A stretch of 45,595 nt of DNA, from NCBI GenBank assembly GCA_045631225.1, contig JAZQUG010000011.1:1-45595 (forward strand), given 5' to 3'. The notes beneath the pieces are model-generated. The model did not search any database and was not told the DNA's origin. It worked only from the letters and a program-made list of their open reading frames with translations. Shown here one piece after another: positions 17,532 to 25,493 of this stretch. This DNA is from Fimenecus sp045631225 (GTDB taxonomy: Bacteria; Bacillota; Clostridia; Oscillospirales; Acutalibacteraceae). The position numbers and the translations under genes are program-made. Numbering within the stretch: position 1 is the stretch's first letter; each line of letters starts with the position of its first letter.

Positions 17532-18668
17532 TTATTTCATTTCTTCTGCTAACTTTTTGATTTGTTCAAAATTTTCGTCTTTTACTGCCGAATGAACTGT
17601 AACAACAGTTTCTGCAAATTCAAGGTTCTTGCAAAGTTCAAATGCCTTTGTGATTTTATTCTTTACAACAGGAGCCCATGAGCCGTTTTCCACGATACCG
17701 ATTTTACGGTTTCTGTATCCTCTTTCTGTAAGCTCATTTACAAACTCTCTCATAAATGGGAACAAATCACCATTGTAAGTTGTGGTAGCAAGAACAATCT
17801 TACCATATCTGAAAGCATCTTCAACTGCTTCTGCCATATCGCAACGAGCAAGGTCATTCACAACAACCTTTGGACAACCGGCACTTTTAAGTTCATCAGC
17901 TAAAATCTCAACTGCTTTTTTAGTGTTACCGTAAACAGATGTGTAGCAAATGAGAGTTCCTTCACTTTCAATGCCATATGATGACCATGTGTTATATAAA
18001 TCAAGATAGTATCCAAGATTTTCATTAAGAATTGGTCCGTGTAACGGATAAATTGTCTGAATATCAAGTCCTGCTGCCTTTTTGAGAACAGCCTGAACCT
18101 GTACACCATATTTACCGACAATACCAAAATAATATCTTCTTGCTTCACAAGCCCAATCTTCTTCCACATCAAGTGCACCAAACTTACCAAAACCGTCAGC
18201 AGAGAAAAGTGCTTTTTCGTGACTATCATAAGTCATCATAACTTCAGGCCAATGCACCATTGGTGCTAAAACGAATGTAAGTGTATGTTCACCAAGATTT
18301 AATGTGTCACCCTCACCTACTACGAGTCTTCTGTCAGCATAATCTGTACCAAAAAACTTGTTCATCATCACAAATGCTCTGTCTGTTGCAACGATAGTAG
18401 CATTTGGATATGCTTTTGCAAACTCGTCAATGTTTGCTGAATGGTCAGGCTCCATATGCTGAACAATAAGATAATCAGGTGTTTTGTCACCAAGTTCTTT
18501 TTTTATATTCTCAAACCATTCATCTTTAAATTTAGCATCAACAGTATCCATAATTGCGATTTTTTCGTCTTCAATTATGTATGAATTATATGCCATACCA
18601 TTTGGAACAATATATTGTCCCTCAAACAAATCAATATCGTGGTCATTTACACCAATGTACTTTATCAT
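17532..18668 (-). CDS. flavodiiron protein (FprA family A-type flavoprotein)
   Basis: A 378-residue two-domain enzyme that reduces oxygen to water, and in some relatives nitric oxide, protecting anaerobes. The N-terminal metallo-beta-lactamase-like domain has the diiron ligands H71-x-E73-x-D75-H76, His139, Asp158 in 'SADGFG' and His210 in 'PLHGP'. The C-terminal flavodoxin domain (about 247-378) has the FMN loop 'YTSVYGNTKKA' and 'TTTYNGDLFP'. All key residues are present. It lies 11 bases behind the ZIP transporter gene in the same direction, so the two are probably one operon linking metal supply with an iron-dependent oxygen scavenger. No rubredoxin or rubrerythrin gene is nearby. Confidence 0.94.
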   Translation of the reverse strand: MIKYIGVNDHDIDLFEGQYIVPNGMAYNSYIIEDEKIAIMDTVDAKFKDEWFENIKKELGDKTPDYLIVQHMEPDHSANIDEFAKAYPNATIVATDRAFVMMNKFFGTDYADRRLVVGEGDTLNLGEHTLTFVLAPMVHWPEVMMTYDSHEKALFSADGFGKFGALDVEEDWACEARRYYFGIVGKYGVQVQAVLKKAAGLDIQTIYPLHGPILNENLGYYLDLYNTWSSYGIESEGTLICYTSVYGNTKKAVEILADELKSAGCPKVVVNDLARCDMAEAVEDAFRYGKIVLATTTYNGDLFPFMREFVNELTERGYRNRKIGIVENGSWAPVVKNKITKAFELCKNLEFAETVVTVHSAVKDENFEQIKKLAEEMK

Positions 18669-18679
18669 ATTTATATCTC

Positions 18680-19438
18680 CTATCCTAATAATACATCAAA
18701 TGCAAGCATCAAACAGAAACCTGCTAATAACGAATATGTTGCTCCTCGTTCACTACCGTGAGCGTGAGTTTCAGGTATCATTTCGTCACTTATTACATAA
18801 AGCATTGTGCCACCTGCAAACGCCAAGGCAAAAGGCAGAATTGCAGTTGAAACAGTAACTGCAAAATATCCTAATAATGTACCGACAACTTCAACAACAC
18901 CTGTAATAATTGCAATAATAAATGTTCTTCTGTGGCTCATTCCAGCAGCAAGCATCGGTGCAATAATTACCATACCCTCAGGAATATTCTGCAAAGCAAT
19001 ACCACCAGCAATAACGAGTGCATCCGTAACATTTCCCGTACCAAAACCAACACCCGCTGCAATACCCTCAGGCAAATTATGTATTGCAATCGCAATCACA
19101 AAAAGCAAAACCTTATCAAGCTGTTTTTGTGTGTCAGGATGATTTTCAATATCAACACCCGTCATTTTATGAAGATGTGGAACGATTTTATCAATAAGAT
19201 TGACACACATTGCACCACAGAAAACACCTGCGATAGTTACAAGCAAAGAATATTTCCCACCATATTCCAAAGATGGCAAAATAAGTCCGATTACCGATGC
19301 CGAAAGCATAACACCGGCAGCAAAAGCCAGAACGATATCACTGAACTTATGGCTGATTTTCTTGAATGCAAAACCAAAAAGTGCACCGATAATAGACGCT
19401 CCACCAACACCGAGTGCAGTTAACAATACAAGCTTCAT
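18680..19438 (-). CDS. ZIP family metal transporter (GufA-like)
   Basis: A 252-residue membrane protein with about eight segments. The metal-binding motifs 'IAIHNLPEGIAAG' and 'GIALQNIPEGMVI' in the fourth and fifth segments define the ZIP family, which imports zinc and other divalent ions. A histidine-bearing loop (about 95-110, with HLHK and a later ENHPD) lies between segments, as usual. The ATG at 19438 is chosen over an in-frame GTG three codons upstream because GAGAGGAT then sits at a workable distance. It is directly upstream of fprA. Confidence 0.92.
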   Translation of the reverse strand: MKLVLLTALGVGGASIIGALFGFAFKKISHKFSDIVLAFAAGVMLSASVIGLILPSLEYGGKYSLLVTIAGVFCGAMCVNLIDKIVPHLHKMTGVDIENHPDTQKQLDKVLLFVIAIAIHNLPEGIAAGVGFGTGNVTDALVIAGGIALQNIPEGMVIIAPMLAAGMSHRRTFIIAIITGVVEVVGTLLGYFAVTVSTAILPFALAFAGGTMLYVISDEMIPETHAHGSERGATYSLLAGFCLMLAFDVLLG

Positions 19439-19567
19439 ATAATTCACATCCTCTCAACAGAATTATATTCTTATGCAATAATATATTAATTTTACCATAA
19501 ATCAACGAAAAGTAAAAGAGGATAATTTATGAAATCATATTTCGATTTAATATTTTCACTAAAATTA

Positions 19568-19596
19568 TTGACAAACAATAATTTTATTTATATAAT
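19568..19596 (+). promoter_or_regulatory. consensus promoter of the membrane protein / regulator / lipoprotein cassette
   Basis: A perfect TTGACA (19568-19573) and TATAAT (19591-19596) with a 17-base spacer. Confidence 0.85.
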
Positions 19597-19608
19597 GAAA
19601 TTGTAATA

Positions 19609-19627
19609 ATTATCGTAAAACGATAAT
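19609..19627. promoter_or_regulatory. palindromic operator candidate
   Basis: ATTATCG-TAAAA-CGATAAT, two perfect 7-base arms 5 bases apart, begins about 12 bases after the -10 box and lies between the expected transcription start and the ribosome site. The second gene of the cassette encodes a Cro-like DNA-binding protein, so self-regulation is plausible. A weak mRNA hairpin is the alternative. Confidence 0.6.
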
Positions 19628-19640
19628 CGGGGTGAAAAAT

Positions 19641-20537
19641 ATGAAAATTCGCAAGTATTCCTTTCTGCTTTTTGTTGAAGCAGTAATAACGCTCATATTT
19701 ACAAAAGGAATGAATGTAAAAACTGAAAGTATCTTTGACATATTGAGCTTTCCTTTGCAAAAAATAGCTGATTTTCTCGGCTATTTGTCACTTAAAAGCA
19801 GTATAGGCAATGTTATTGCAATTATAATTTTCACGTTATTTTGTCTTGTACCCGTGTTTATACTTCTTTTGAAGGTAAAAAGAAAAACCTTTGTTAAAAC
19901 CGACAGTCTGCTTGTTCTTTTATCGGTAGTGCTTTTTACCGTAGTTTATCTTCTTATAAACCCCTCAGAAATGGGATTTTTAGGCTATGTAAACGATACT
20001 TCAACAGTTACCTTCTCATTTTGGTCACTTTTAGCAAGCTATATTATATTGAAATTAGTTGAAACAATAAAAAAATCCTCTACAGTCAGAAGTGAACTTC
20101 TTTTCGACCTTATGATAAAAATTATTGGTGCTTGTTTTGTGTTTGAGCTTTGCAGTATGGAAATTACAAAAACAGAGGTGTGGATAGTCAGTCTTGTCGC
20201 ATTTGTAGTTTCAGCTTTGCCGTCATTTTTTGGAATTTTGATTGTTTTCTCCTGCCTAAGAGTTGTTTCATGCTTTGCTCTTGACCGATACAGTGATAAC
20301 ACAATATGTTCAATTGAAAAGCTTTCTTCACTGTGTATAATCTCCTTAAAAACAAGTGCAATCGTCACAGCCGTATATGCTGTGATTCAACTGAGATTTA
20401 TAAGTGAGCTTTCTGATATTAACCTCAGCATAAATATACCTATTGTTCCACTCTGTTTTATTCTTCTTACACTTATTATTACCGGATTTTTAAAAGAGAG
20501 TAAAGAACTCAAGGAAGATAACGATTCCTTTATATGA
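19641..20537 (+). CDS. multi-pass membrane protein, DUF2975-like by context
   Basis: A 298-residue hydrophobic protein with about eight predicted membrane segments and a charged C-terminus. I do not recognise a catalytic motif. It is followed ten bases later by a YozG-like Cro/C1 regulator. In Bacillus and Clostridia that regulator type often sits beside membrane proteins of the YoaS/DUF2975 class, which are usually only about 160 residues, so this one is roughly twice that size. The ATG at 19641 is chosen over a GTG at 19632 because GGGGTG then acts as the ribosome site. Function unknown; sensing or signalling at the membrane is a guess from context. Confidence 0.75.
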   Translation: MKIRKYSFLLFVEAVITLIFTKGMNVKTESIFDILSFPLQKIADFLGYLSLKSSIGNVIAIIIFTLFCLVPVFILLLKVKRKTFVKTDSLLVLLSVVLFTVVYLLINPSEMGFLGYVNDTSTVTFSFWSLLASYIILKLVETIKKSSTVRSELLFDLMIKIIGACFVFELCSMEITKTEVWIVSLVAFVVSALPSFFGILIVFSCLRVVSCFALDRYSDNTICSIEKLSSLCIISLKTSAIVTAVYAVIQLRFISELSDINLSINIPIVPLCFILLTLIITGFLKESKELKEDNDSFI

Positions 20538-20546
20538 GGTGAAAAC

Positions 20547-20777
20547 ATGGCAATTAAAGTTTATCTTGAAGATGTGCTGAAGAAAAAAGGGATGACCTCA
20601 AAGGAGCTTTGTACACTTGTGGGAATAACCGAAGCTAACCTTTCAATACTCCGAAGCGGAAGGGCCAAGGGTGTGCGTTTTTCAACAGTAAATAAAATCT
20701 GCTATTATCTTGAATGTGATGTTGGTGATATACTAAAGTTTGACGGAAATTTGGAGGTTGATGAAAATGAAGACTAA
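20547..20777 (+). CDS. Cro/C1-type helix-turn-helix regulator (YozG-like)
   Basis: A 76-residue DNA-binding protein. 'MTSKELCTLVGITEANLSILRSGRAKGVRFSTVNKICYYL' (written here as its helix-turn-helix span, about 16-55) and 'LECDVGDILKF' closely follow the YozG/HTH_26 pattern. It is encoded between a membrane protein gene and a lipoprotein gene; the latter overlaps its 3' end by 11 bases. The ribosome site is GAGGTGAAAAC. It is the obvious candidate to bind the palindrome at 19609-19627, although that is inference. Confidence 0.9.
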   Translation: MAIKVYLEDVLKKKGMTSKELCTLVGITEANLSILRSGRAKGVRFSTVNKICYYLECDVGDILKFDGNLEVDENED

Positions 20778-21741
20778 AACAATTATTTCTATTGTTATTT
20801 TGTGCATTGTTATTTCAGCTTTAAGTGGTTGTCAGCTTAAAAAACCTGAAGATAAAAACGGTAGCACCGTAGGAGACAAGCTTATCGGCACAATTATTAC
20901 CACAGAGAGTCTTAACTCCTTTGACATAGATGCTTACCTTAACGACAATATTGAAAATATAATAAATAATGAAGAAAATATTGTAAACGAAGAGGATGCT
21001 CTGAAATACAACACGAAAATCTATGCACAACAGGTTACCTCTACAGATACTAATGATAATGGCGAAAAAATCACCCATAAGGAATACACTTTTAACGGTA
21101 TAGACGGAATATGGTTTTTTGATGCAAAAATTCCTGCAACGGAAACAGAAGAGAGTTATACTTGCTTATGTACCGGAGGTGGATTATCAAATATTCACTC
21201 AAATGTCCACCACACAGATATGGGTGTTTCTGAAATTGAACTTACCGGTGATATATATTATTCTTATGAAAAATGGGGAACTGTCTTTTATATGAATCCT
21301 GTTTATCAGGAAAGCGACGGTGACGTTTATTGTGTTGAAGGTACAGGCTATTCTGTTTCGGGTGATAAGGGTTCAATTGACGGTAATGCTAATGGTAGTC
21401 AGAACCTCAGTGATAAAATCACATTGAACGAAAACGGAGAAGAAACAGTTTATCAATCGACAATTACAATTAATTATATTCCGGTTTATATCCCTGAAAA
21501 AGTTTCCTTTATTTTTATGAATGAGGATAACACAGCAATTTCGGATTTTTCATATTCGCCTGAAAATGTACCTGAAAAAATAAATGTACCATATGGAACC
21601 GAATACATTATTCTGCTACAAAAAAGTTACGAAGGCTCAATACCTGATGTTATTGGAAAGAATTGTGAAAATGCGGAGTATATAGCCGAAGACCGGGATG
21701 GTTTCTGCTCTATTCATAGTATCTACCTTATATGGCAATAA
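20767..21741 (+). CDS. lipoprotein of unknown function
   Basis: A 324-residue protein with a lipoprotein signal: a hydrophobic stretch ends in 'ISALSGC', giving acylated Cys22. The mature part is acidic, with no family I recognise. It includes 'YTCLCTGGGLSNIHSNVHHTD' (residues about 130-150), which contains several histidines and cysteines, and Tyr/Thr-rich beta-strand-like segments. The ATG at 20767 is chosen among three clustered starts because GGAGG lies nine bases upstream. It overlaps the HTH gene and ends the cassette before a terminator. It probably stays on the outer face of the membrane, perhaps partnering the upstream membrane protein. Confidence 0.8.
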   Translation: MKTKTIISIVILCIVISALSGCQLKKPEDKNGSTVGDKLIGTIITTESLNSFDIDAYLNDNIENIINNEENIVNEEDALKYNTKIYAQQVTSTDTNDNGEKITHKEYTFNGIDGIWFFDAKIPATETEESYTCLCTGGGLSNIHSNVHHTDMGVSEIELTGDIYYSYEKWGTVFYMNPVYQESDGDVYCVEGTGYSVSGDKGSIDGNANGSQNLSDKITLNENGEETVYQSTITINYIPVYIPEKVSFIFMNEDNTAISDFSYSPENVPEKINVPYGTEYIILLQKSYEGSIPDVIGKNCENAEYIAEDRDGFCSIHSIYLIWQ

Positions 21742-21773
21742 AGTTTGAAGCTTTAAACAAAAAAAATACATTC

Positions 21774-21807
21774 AAAAATCCCCGTTCTTACGAACGAGGA
21801 TTTTTTT
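21774..21807. terminator. terminator abutting the tRNA 3' end
   Basis: AAAAATCCCCGTTC and GAACGAGGATTTTT pair with one mismatch around TTAC, followed by a T run on the plus strand. The T run ends at the base complementary to the last A of the tRNA CCA. On the minus strand it can end the tRNA transcript. Confidence 0.85.
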
Positions 21808-21881
21808 GGCACCCCCTGCGGGAATCGAACCCACAACTAATCCTTAGGAGGGATTTATTATATCCATTTAACTAAGGAGGC
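21807..21881 (-). tRNA. tRNA-Arg (anticodon CCU)
   Basis: A 75-base cloverleaf. The acceptor stem pairs GCCTCCT with AGGGGGT (two G-T pairs). The D stem is GTTA/TAAT with loop AATGGATA. The anticodon stem AATCC/GGATT closes the loop CTCCTAA, giving anticodon CCT at 21846-21848. The T arm is GTGGG-TTCGATT-CCCGC. G73 is followed by an encoded CCA. It reads the rare AGG codon. Confidence 0.93.
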
Positions 21882-21886
21882 ATATA

Positions 21887-21906
21887 AAGGCAGAGTTTTC
21901 TGCCTT
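21887..21906 (-). terminator. hairpin between lipoprotein gene and tRNA
   Basis: AAGGCAGA/TCTGCCTT with a GTTT loop lies six bases upstream of the tRNA 5' end, just after the lipoprotein stop codon. It lacks a strong T run on the minus strand, so it may be a weak terminator or a processing site. Confidence 0.5.
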
Positions 21907-21911
21907 GTTTT

Positions 21912-22769
21912 TTATGCTACTTTATAACTCTGTGACCACCGGTCAACCATTTTGTCAAAGGCATCGCCTTTCAATTCTCTTAAACACTGAGTTCGGTAGG
22001 AATCATAATAGCTATATGTCTTGTCAAAAACATCTATTCTCTGCACGAGGAAAGCATAATCATTAAGCACAACCGTTGATGCTGAACCCACCTTAATATT
22101 TGCTACTTCCTTGTAAAATCCACTTGGAAAGCTTCCGTCATAAGACGAGTTGATAAGAGCACTATGTACTTCCTTGTCTGTTGCACCCTCAATAGGTGTT
22201 CCTGTATTCACAAGAGTCTCTGCTTTTGCAAAACCATTGATAATTGTTGCCTTTTCATTATCTGTCATTGATACCGGTGCACCAGTTTCGTCAATATTGA
22301 AAAGATACTCTGTCGCATAAGAAATAGCAATATAATTGGATTTGAAATACTTCTTAATAGCATCTTCACTTACAGGCTCAACACCACCTTGGCCATAATA
22401 ATAGTCAAGCAAAACATCCTCATAAAGTCTTGATGTTTCAATTTTGTATATAGTCTGTTTTGTAATGCCTTCTTTTTGATAGTGAAGTCCGTACAAATGC
22501 CACAAGTCATCAACTCTTAATGATAAAGCCGATTTCTGTGCAGATGTCAATGACAAATTTCTGTTATAAAATTCTGAATTGATTGTAACATATCTTGAAA
22601 TTGATTTTTCTACTTCCGGACCGTTTCCGTCGTGCAAATCCTCAAAATATGCATATACTTCATTATTGATTTTTACTCCGTTTACTCTGACTTTTGCAGG
22701 TCCTGAACAAGAAGCAAAGGATAACATACAGATAACTGCCACAAGAAACAATGAAATTACTTTTCTCAT
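21912..22769 (-). CDS. SurA/PrsA-like lipoprotein without an obvious parvulin domain
   Basis: A 285-residue lipoprotein with lipobox 'LSFASC' (Cys21). 'KVRVNGVKINNEVYAYFED' near the start is the typical opening of SurA/PrsA-type folding factors, and the largely helical middle part fits their chaperone domain. I cannot find the parvulin signature, so isomerase activity is not supported. Such proteins help secreted proteins fold outside the membrane, which would suit the many exported proteins here. Its ATG overlaps the stop of the upstream DUF2238-like gene by 4 bases. Confidence 0.75.
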   Translation of the reverse strand: MRKVISLFLVAVICMLSFASCSGPAKVRVNGVKINNEVYAYFEDLHDGNGPEVEKSISRYVTINSEFYNRNLSLTSAQKSALSLRVDDLWHLYGLHYQKEGITKQTIYKIETSRLYEDVLLDYYYGQGGVEPVSEDAIKKYFKSNYIAISYATEYLFNIDETGAPVSMTDNEKATIINGFAKAETLVNTGTPIEGATDKEVHSALINSSYDGSFPSGFYKEVANIKVGSASTVVLNDYAFLVQRIDVFDKTYSYYDSYRTQCLRELKGDAFDKMVDRWSQSYKVA

Positions 22770-23464
22770 TTCGTTTCCTCCTTTGATTCAAGGTATTCTA
22801 TATAGAGCTTGTCCTTCAGAAGTCGCTTTTCATTTTCGAGTCTGCGTTCTTCCCTAACCTTTTCTTTATCTTTACCGATAATTCCGTTTCTGAGGAATGC
22901 AACTAAAAGCATTGTAATCACAGCACCGATTGAACAGCTGATAAAGTCAACCATTGTGTCTGTATTGCCCTTTTGAAGTGTCATACCGTAAAGGCTGTCC
23001 ATTGTAAATTCATAAACTTCCCAACCAACAGCAATTCCAAGGGCAAATGTCAATGAAAACAACGACGACATGGCAGGACCTAAATCTCCACGTTTGCGAT
23101 AAATAATATTTGCAAAATCATATCCGAACCAAGCAGAAATTACACCGGAAGCAAAATGAGTCACAATATCAAAATGCTCAAAACTTGTTCTGTTGTTGAT
23201 TGTTGAACCAACACAAACACCCACAAAAATAAAAAGTGTAAGCATAGTCTGTGTTGAAGCATCAACTTCAATTATAAAGGATTTTTTTCCGAAAATCTGA
23301 AAGAAATCCCAAAGGTGAGTAAAAATTATGGCAAAAATAGCCTCTAAAAACTCCACAACTGAACCGTGGAAAAGGCCAAAAATACCCCAGCACAATATAA
23401 TTACACGAAGGCATATCCACAGTATTCTTTGATTTTTTGACAAGAAGCCATAAGTTTTAGTCAT
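22766..23464 (-). CDS. DUF2238-like integral membrane protein
   Basis: A 232-residue protein with about six membrane segments and a basic/acidic helical C-terminus (about 195-232). The motifs 'FEHFDIVTHFASGVISAWFG', 'AVGWEVYEFTMDSLYG' and 'LQKGNTDTMVDFISCSIGA' match my memory of the DUF2238/YjdF-type family, where His, Glu and Asp sit in membrane helices. Function is unknown. It is 53 bases downstream of the GH13 gene and is coupled by a 4-base overlap to the following lipoprotein gene. Confidence 0.8.
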   Translation of the reverse strand: MTKTYGFLSKNQRILWICLRVIILCWGIFGLFHGSVVEFLEAIFAIIFTHLWDFFQIFGKKSFIIEVDASTQTMLTLFIFVGVCVGSTINNRTSFEHFDIVTHFASGVISAWFGYDFANIIYRKRGDLGPAMSSLFSLTFALGIAVGWEVYEFTMDSLYGMTLQKGNTDTMVDFISCSIGAVITMLLVAFLRNGIIGKDKEKVREERRLENEKRLLKDKLYIEYLESKEETK

Positions 23465-23517
23465 TTTTTAACCACCAAATATTCTTTCATCTAAATAATA
23501 TCATATTATGGATATTT

Positions 23518-25383
23518 TTACAAGGAAAGGATAACAAAAGAGTATCCGTCAATATATACCTCTCCGTTTTGTACCGATTCCCCATAAAGAGTTTTTGCAT
23601 TTTCATAAAATTCAGGTAAGCGATACGATATTGAGTGTTCATTTCGATTTACAATAATCATAATGTCACCGTTTTCATTATGACGACGAAATGCAACACA
23701 ACCAAGCATCCCTGAAACAGGAGAAAAATATCCATCACAAAAAACTTTATTATTTCGTCTGATTTCACCCATTATTCTGTAAAAGGTAACTAGCTCCTGA
23801 TTTTCTTTTCCCCAAGGATAGCAACCACGGTTAAAAGGGTCTTTATAGCCCTGCATGCCTGCTTCGTCACCATAATATACAGACGGAACACCGGGAAGAG
23901 TATATTGCAATGCAGCTGCACATTTTAAAAGCTTAACACCTTTTGCATATTTTTCATCGTCGAGAAAATGTGCTGCTTGCCATGTACGGTCACGATATTC
24001 ACAGGAATTACCTGCAATTTTTGTGATTGCTCGTTCAGTATCGTGAGTACCGATATGATTCATCATAACATCAAGACACTGTTTAGGATAATTTTCCACA
24101 ATCTGCATCACGGTTTCCATAAATGACTCTGCTTTTCCATTACGACAAAAATCGAGAATTGCATTTGCAAAAGGATAATTCATTACAGAGTCGAACTGAC
24201 TACCGAGAAGGTAACGACGACGACTTCCGTAACTATGCTTTGTTGTAGCATCTTCCCAAACTTCACCCATAAGAAGAGCATCAGACTTTGTAGCCTTAAG
24301 TCTTTCACGAAGTTCATCAATGAAAACGTCAGGCAACTCGTCAGCAACATCAAGACGGAATCCGTCAGCACCGGCTTTAAGCCATTTTTCTATAATTCCG
24401 CCTTTACCATTGATGAACTGACGATATTCTTCGCCCTCTTCAATAACCTCAGGTAGTGTTTCAAATCCCCACCAGCTTTGGTACTTATCGGGATAATTTG
24501 TAAACTTATACCACTTATAGTATGGACTTTCAGGCGAATTATAAGCACCCAAAGTGTCATATCTGCCTTTTTTATTGAAATAAACGCTGTCGTCACCTGT
24601 ATGTGAAAACACTCCGTCAAGAATTATATGAATACCCTGTTTTTTTGCCTCTTTACAAAGATTTTTGAAATCTTTTTCTGTACCTAATACAGGGTCAATC
24701 TTATTATAATCTGCTGTATCGTAACGATGATTTGAATGTGATTCAAAAATAGGATTAAGATAAATGCAACTCACACCTAAAGATTTAAGGTATGGTAATT
24801 TTTCCTGAATACCCTTTAAATCACCACCGAAAAAGTCGTTGTTAAGAACTTTTCCCTCAGCAGTTGGTCGCCATTCAGGTTCATTTCCCCAATCCGTACG
24901 CATAACTCGGTCAACGGGAACATTTTTCTTTTCTGTACCTGAATTATAAAATCTGTCAGGAAAAATCTGATAAATAATACCACCTTTAATCCAGTCAGGT
25001 GTTACAAAGTCCTTTTCAGTAACTGTCAACTGCCAATCTTTTCGGGCAAACTGTGACCCTGCAAAACCACCTATACCGTTTTCGGTCTGCAAAACAGAGC
25101 TTCTGCCATAAGATGAGCAATAATCGAAGTGATACCAATAAAGACCTTCTTTTTCTATATCAGTATAGATGTCCCAGATTTCTGCATCTTCACCACACAT
25201 ACCCGCCCATTGCATATCTCTTTCCTCATAGTGACCATCGTCACGACGGATAAGCAGAATTGCTTTGTTACAACAAAAAGAACGTGGCATACAAAGGCGA
25301 AAATGAATTATTTCACCTACTGAAACGCTACCGAATTTATCTTTAAAAAACAAATCTCTTGAATTGAAGGGCACAAATCCCAT
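23518..25383 (-). CDS. GH13 alpha-glucan hydrolase (neopullulanase / cyclomaltodextrinase type)
   Basis: A 621-residue cytoplasmic enzyme. Residues 1 to about 120 form a CBM34-like N-terminal domain. The barrel starts at 'IYQIFPDRFYN'. The conserved GH13 regions are 'DGVFSHTG' (256-263), 'GFRLDVADE' with nucleophile Asp345, 'LMGEVWEDA' with acid/base Glu374 and 'NHIGTHDTERA' with Asp448. 'GDLKGIQEKLPYLKSLGV' is typical of the neopullulanase/maltogenic amylase group. The lack of a signal peptide suggests it acts on imported maltodextrins or cyclodextrins. It has its own promoter upstream. Confidence 0.93.
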   Translation of the reverse strand: MGFVPFNSRDLFFKDKFGSVSVGEIIHFRLCMPRSFCCNKAILLIRRDDGHYEERDMQWAGMCGEDAEIWDIYTDIEKEGLYWYHFDYCSSYGRSSVLQTENGIGGFAGSQFARKDWQLTVTEKDFVTPDWIKGGIIYQIFPDRFYNSGTEKKNVPVDRVMRTDWGNEPEWRPTAEGKVLNNDFFGGDLKGIQEKLPYLKSLGVSCIYLNPIFESHSNHRYDTADYNKIDPVLGTEKDFKNLCKEAKKQGIHIILDGVFSHTGDDSVYFNKKGRYDTLGAYNSPESPYYKWYKFTNYPDKYQSWWGFETLPEVIEEGEEYRQFINGKGGIIEKWLKAGADGFRLDVADELPDVFIDELRERLKATKSDALLMGEVWEDATTKHSYGSRRRYLLGSQFDSVMNYPFANAILDFCRNGKAESFMETVMQIVENYPKQCLDVMMNHIGTHDTERAITKIAGNSCEYRDRTWQAAHFLDDEKYAKGVKLLKCAAALQYTLPGVPSVYYGDEAGMQGYKDPFNRGCYPWGKENQELVTFYRIMGEIRRNNKVFCDGYFSPVSGMLGCVAFRRHNENGDIMIIVNRNEHSISYRLPEFYENAKTLYGESVQNGEVYIDGYSFVILSL

Positions 25384-25413
25384 TATGACACCGCCAAAAA
25401 TAAATAATAATTT

Positions 25414-25442
25414 ATTTTACCAAAATATAAGCTATATTGCAA
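25414..25442 (-). promoter_or_regulatory. promoter for the GH13 gene
   Basis: On the minus strand TTGCAA (25437-25442), 17 bases, then TAAAAT (25414-25419), 31 bases before the start codon. Confidence 0.6.
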
Positions 25443-25448
25443 TAGAAA

Positions 25449-25474
25449 AGGGCAGTGTAATTTCACACTGCCCT
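25449..25474 (-). terminator. terminator after the LCAT-like lipase gene
   Basis: AGGGCAGTGT pairs perfectly with ACACTGCCCT around a short loop. On the minus strand it is followed by TTTTCT. Confidence 0.85.
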
Positions 25475-25493
25475 ATGTAAATTTAAGTATTGT

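Noticed and set aside
18932..19423. 163-codon open frame opposite the ZIP transporter
   Set aside because: Antisense shadow of a clear ZIP gene; composition is Asn/Thr/Arg-rich and not protein-like.
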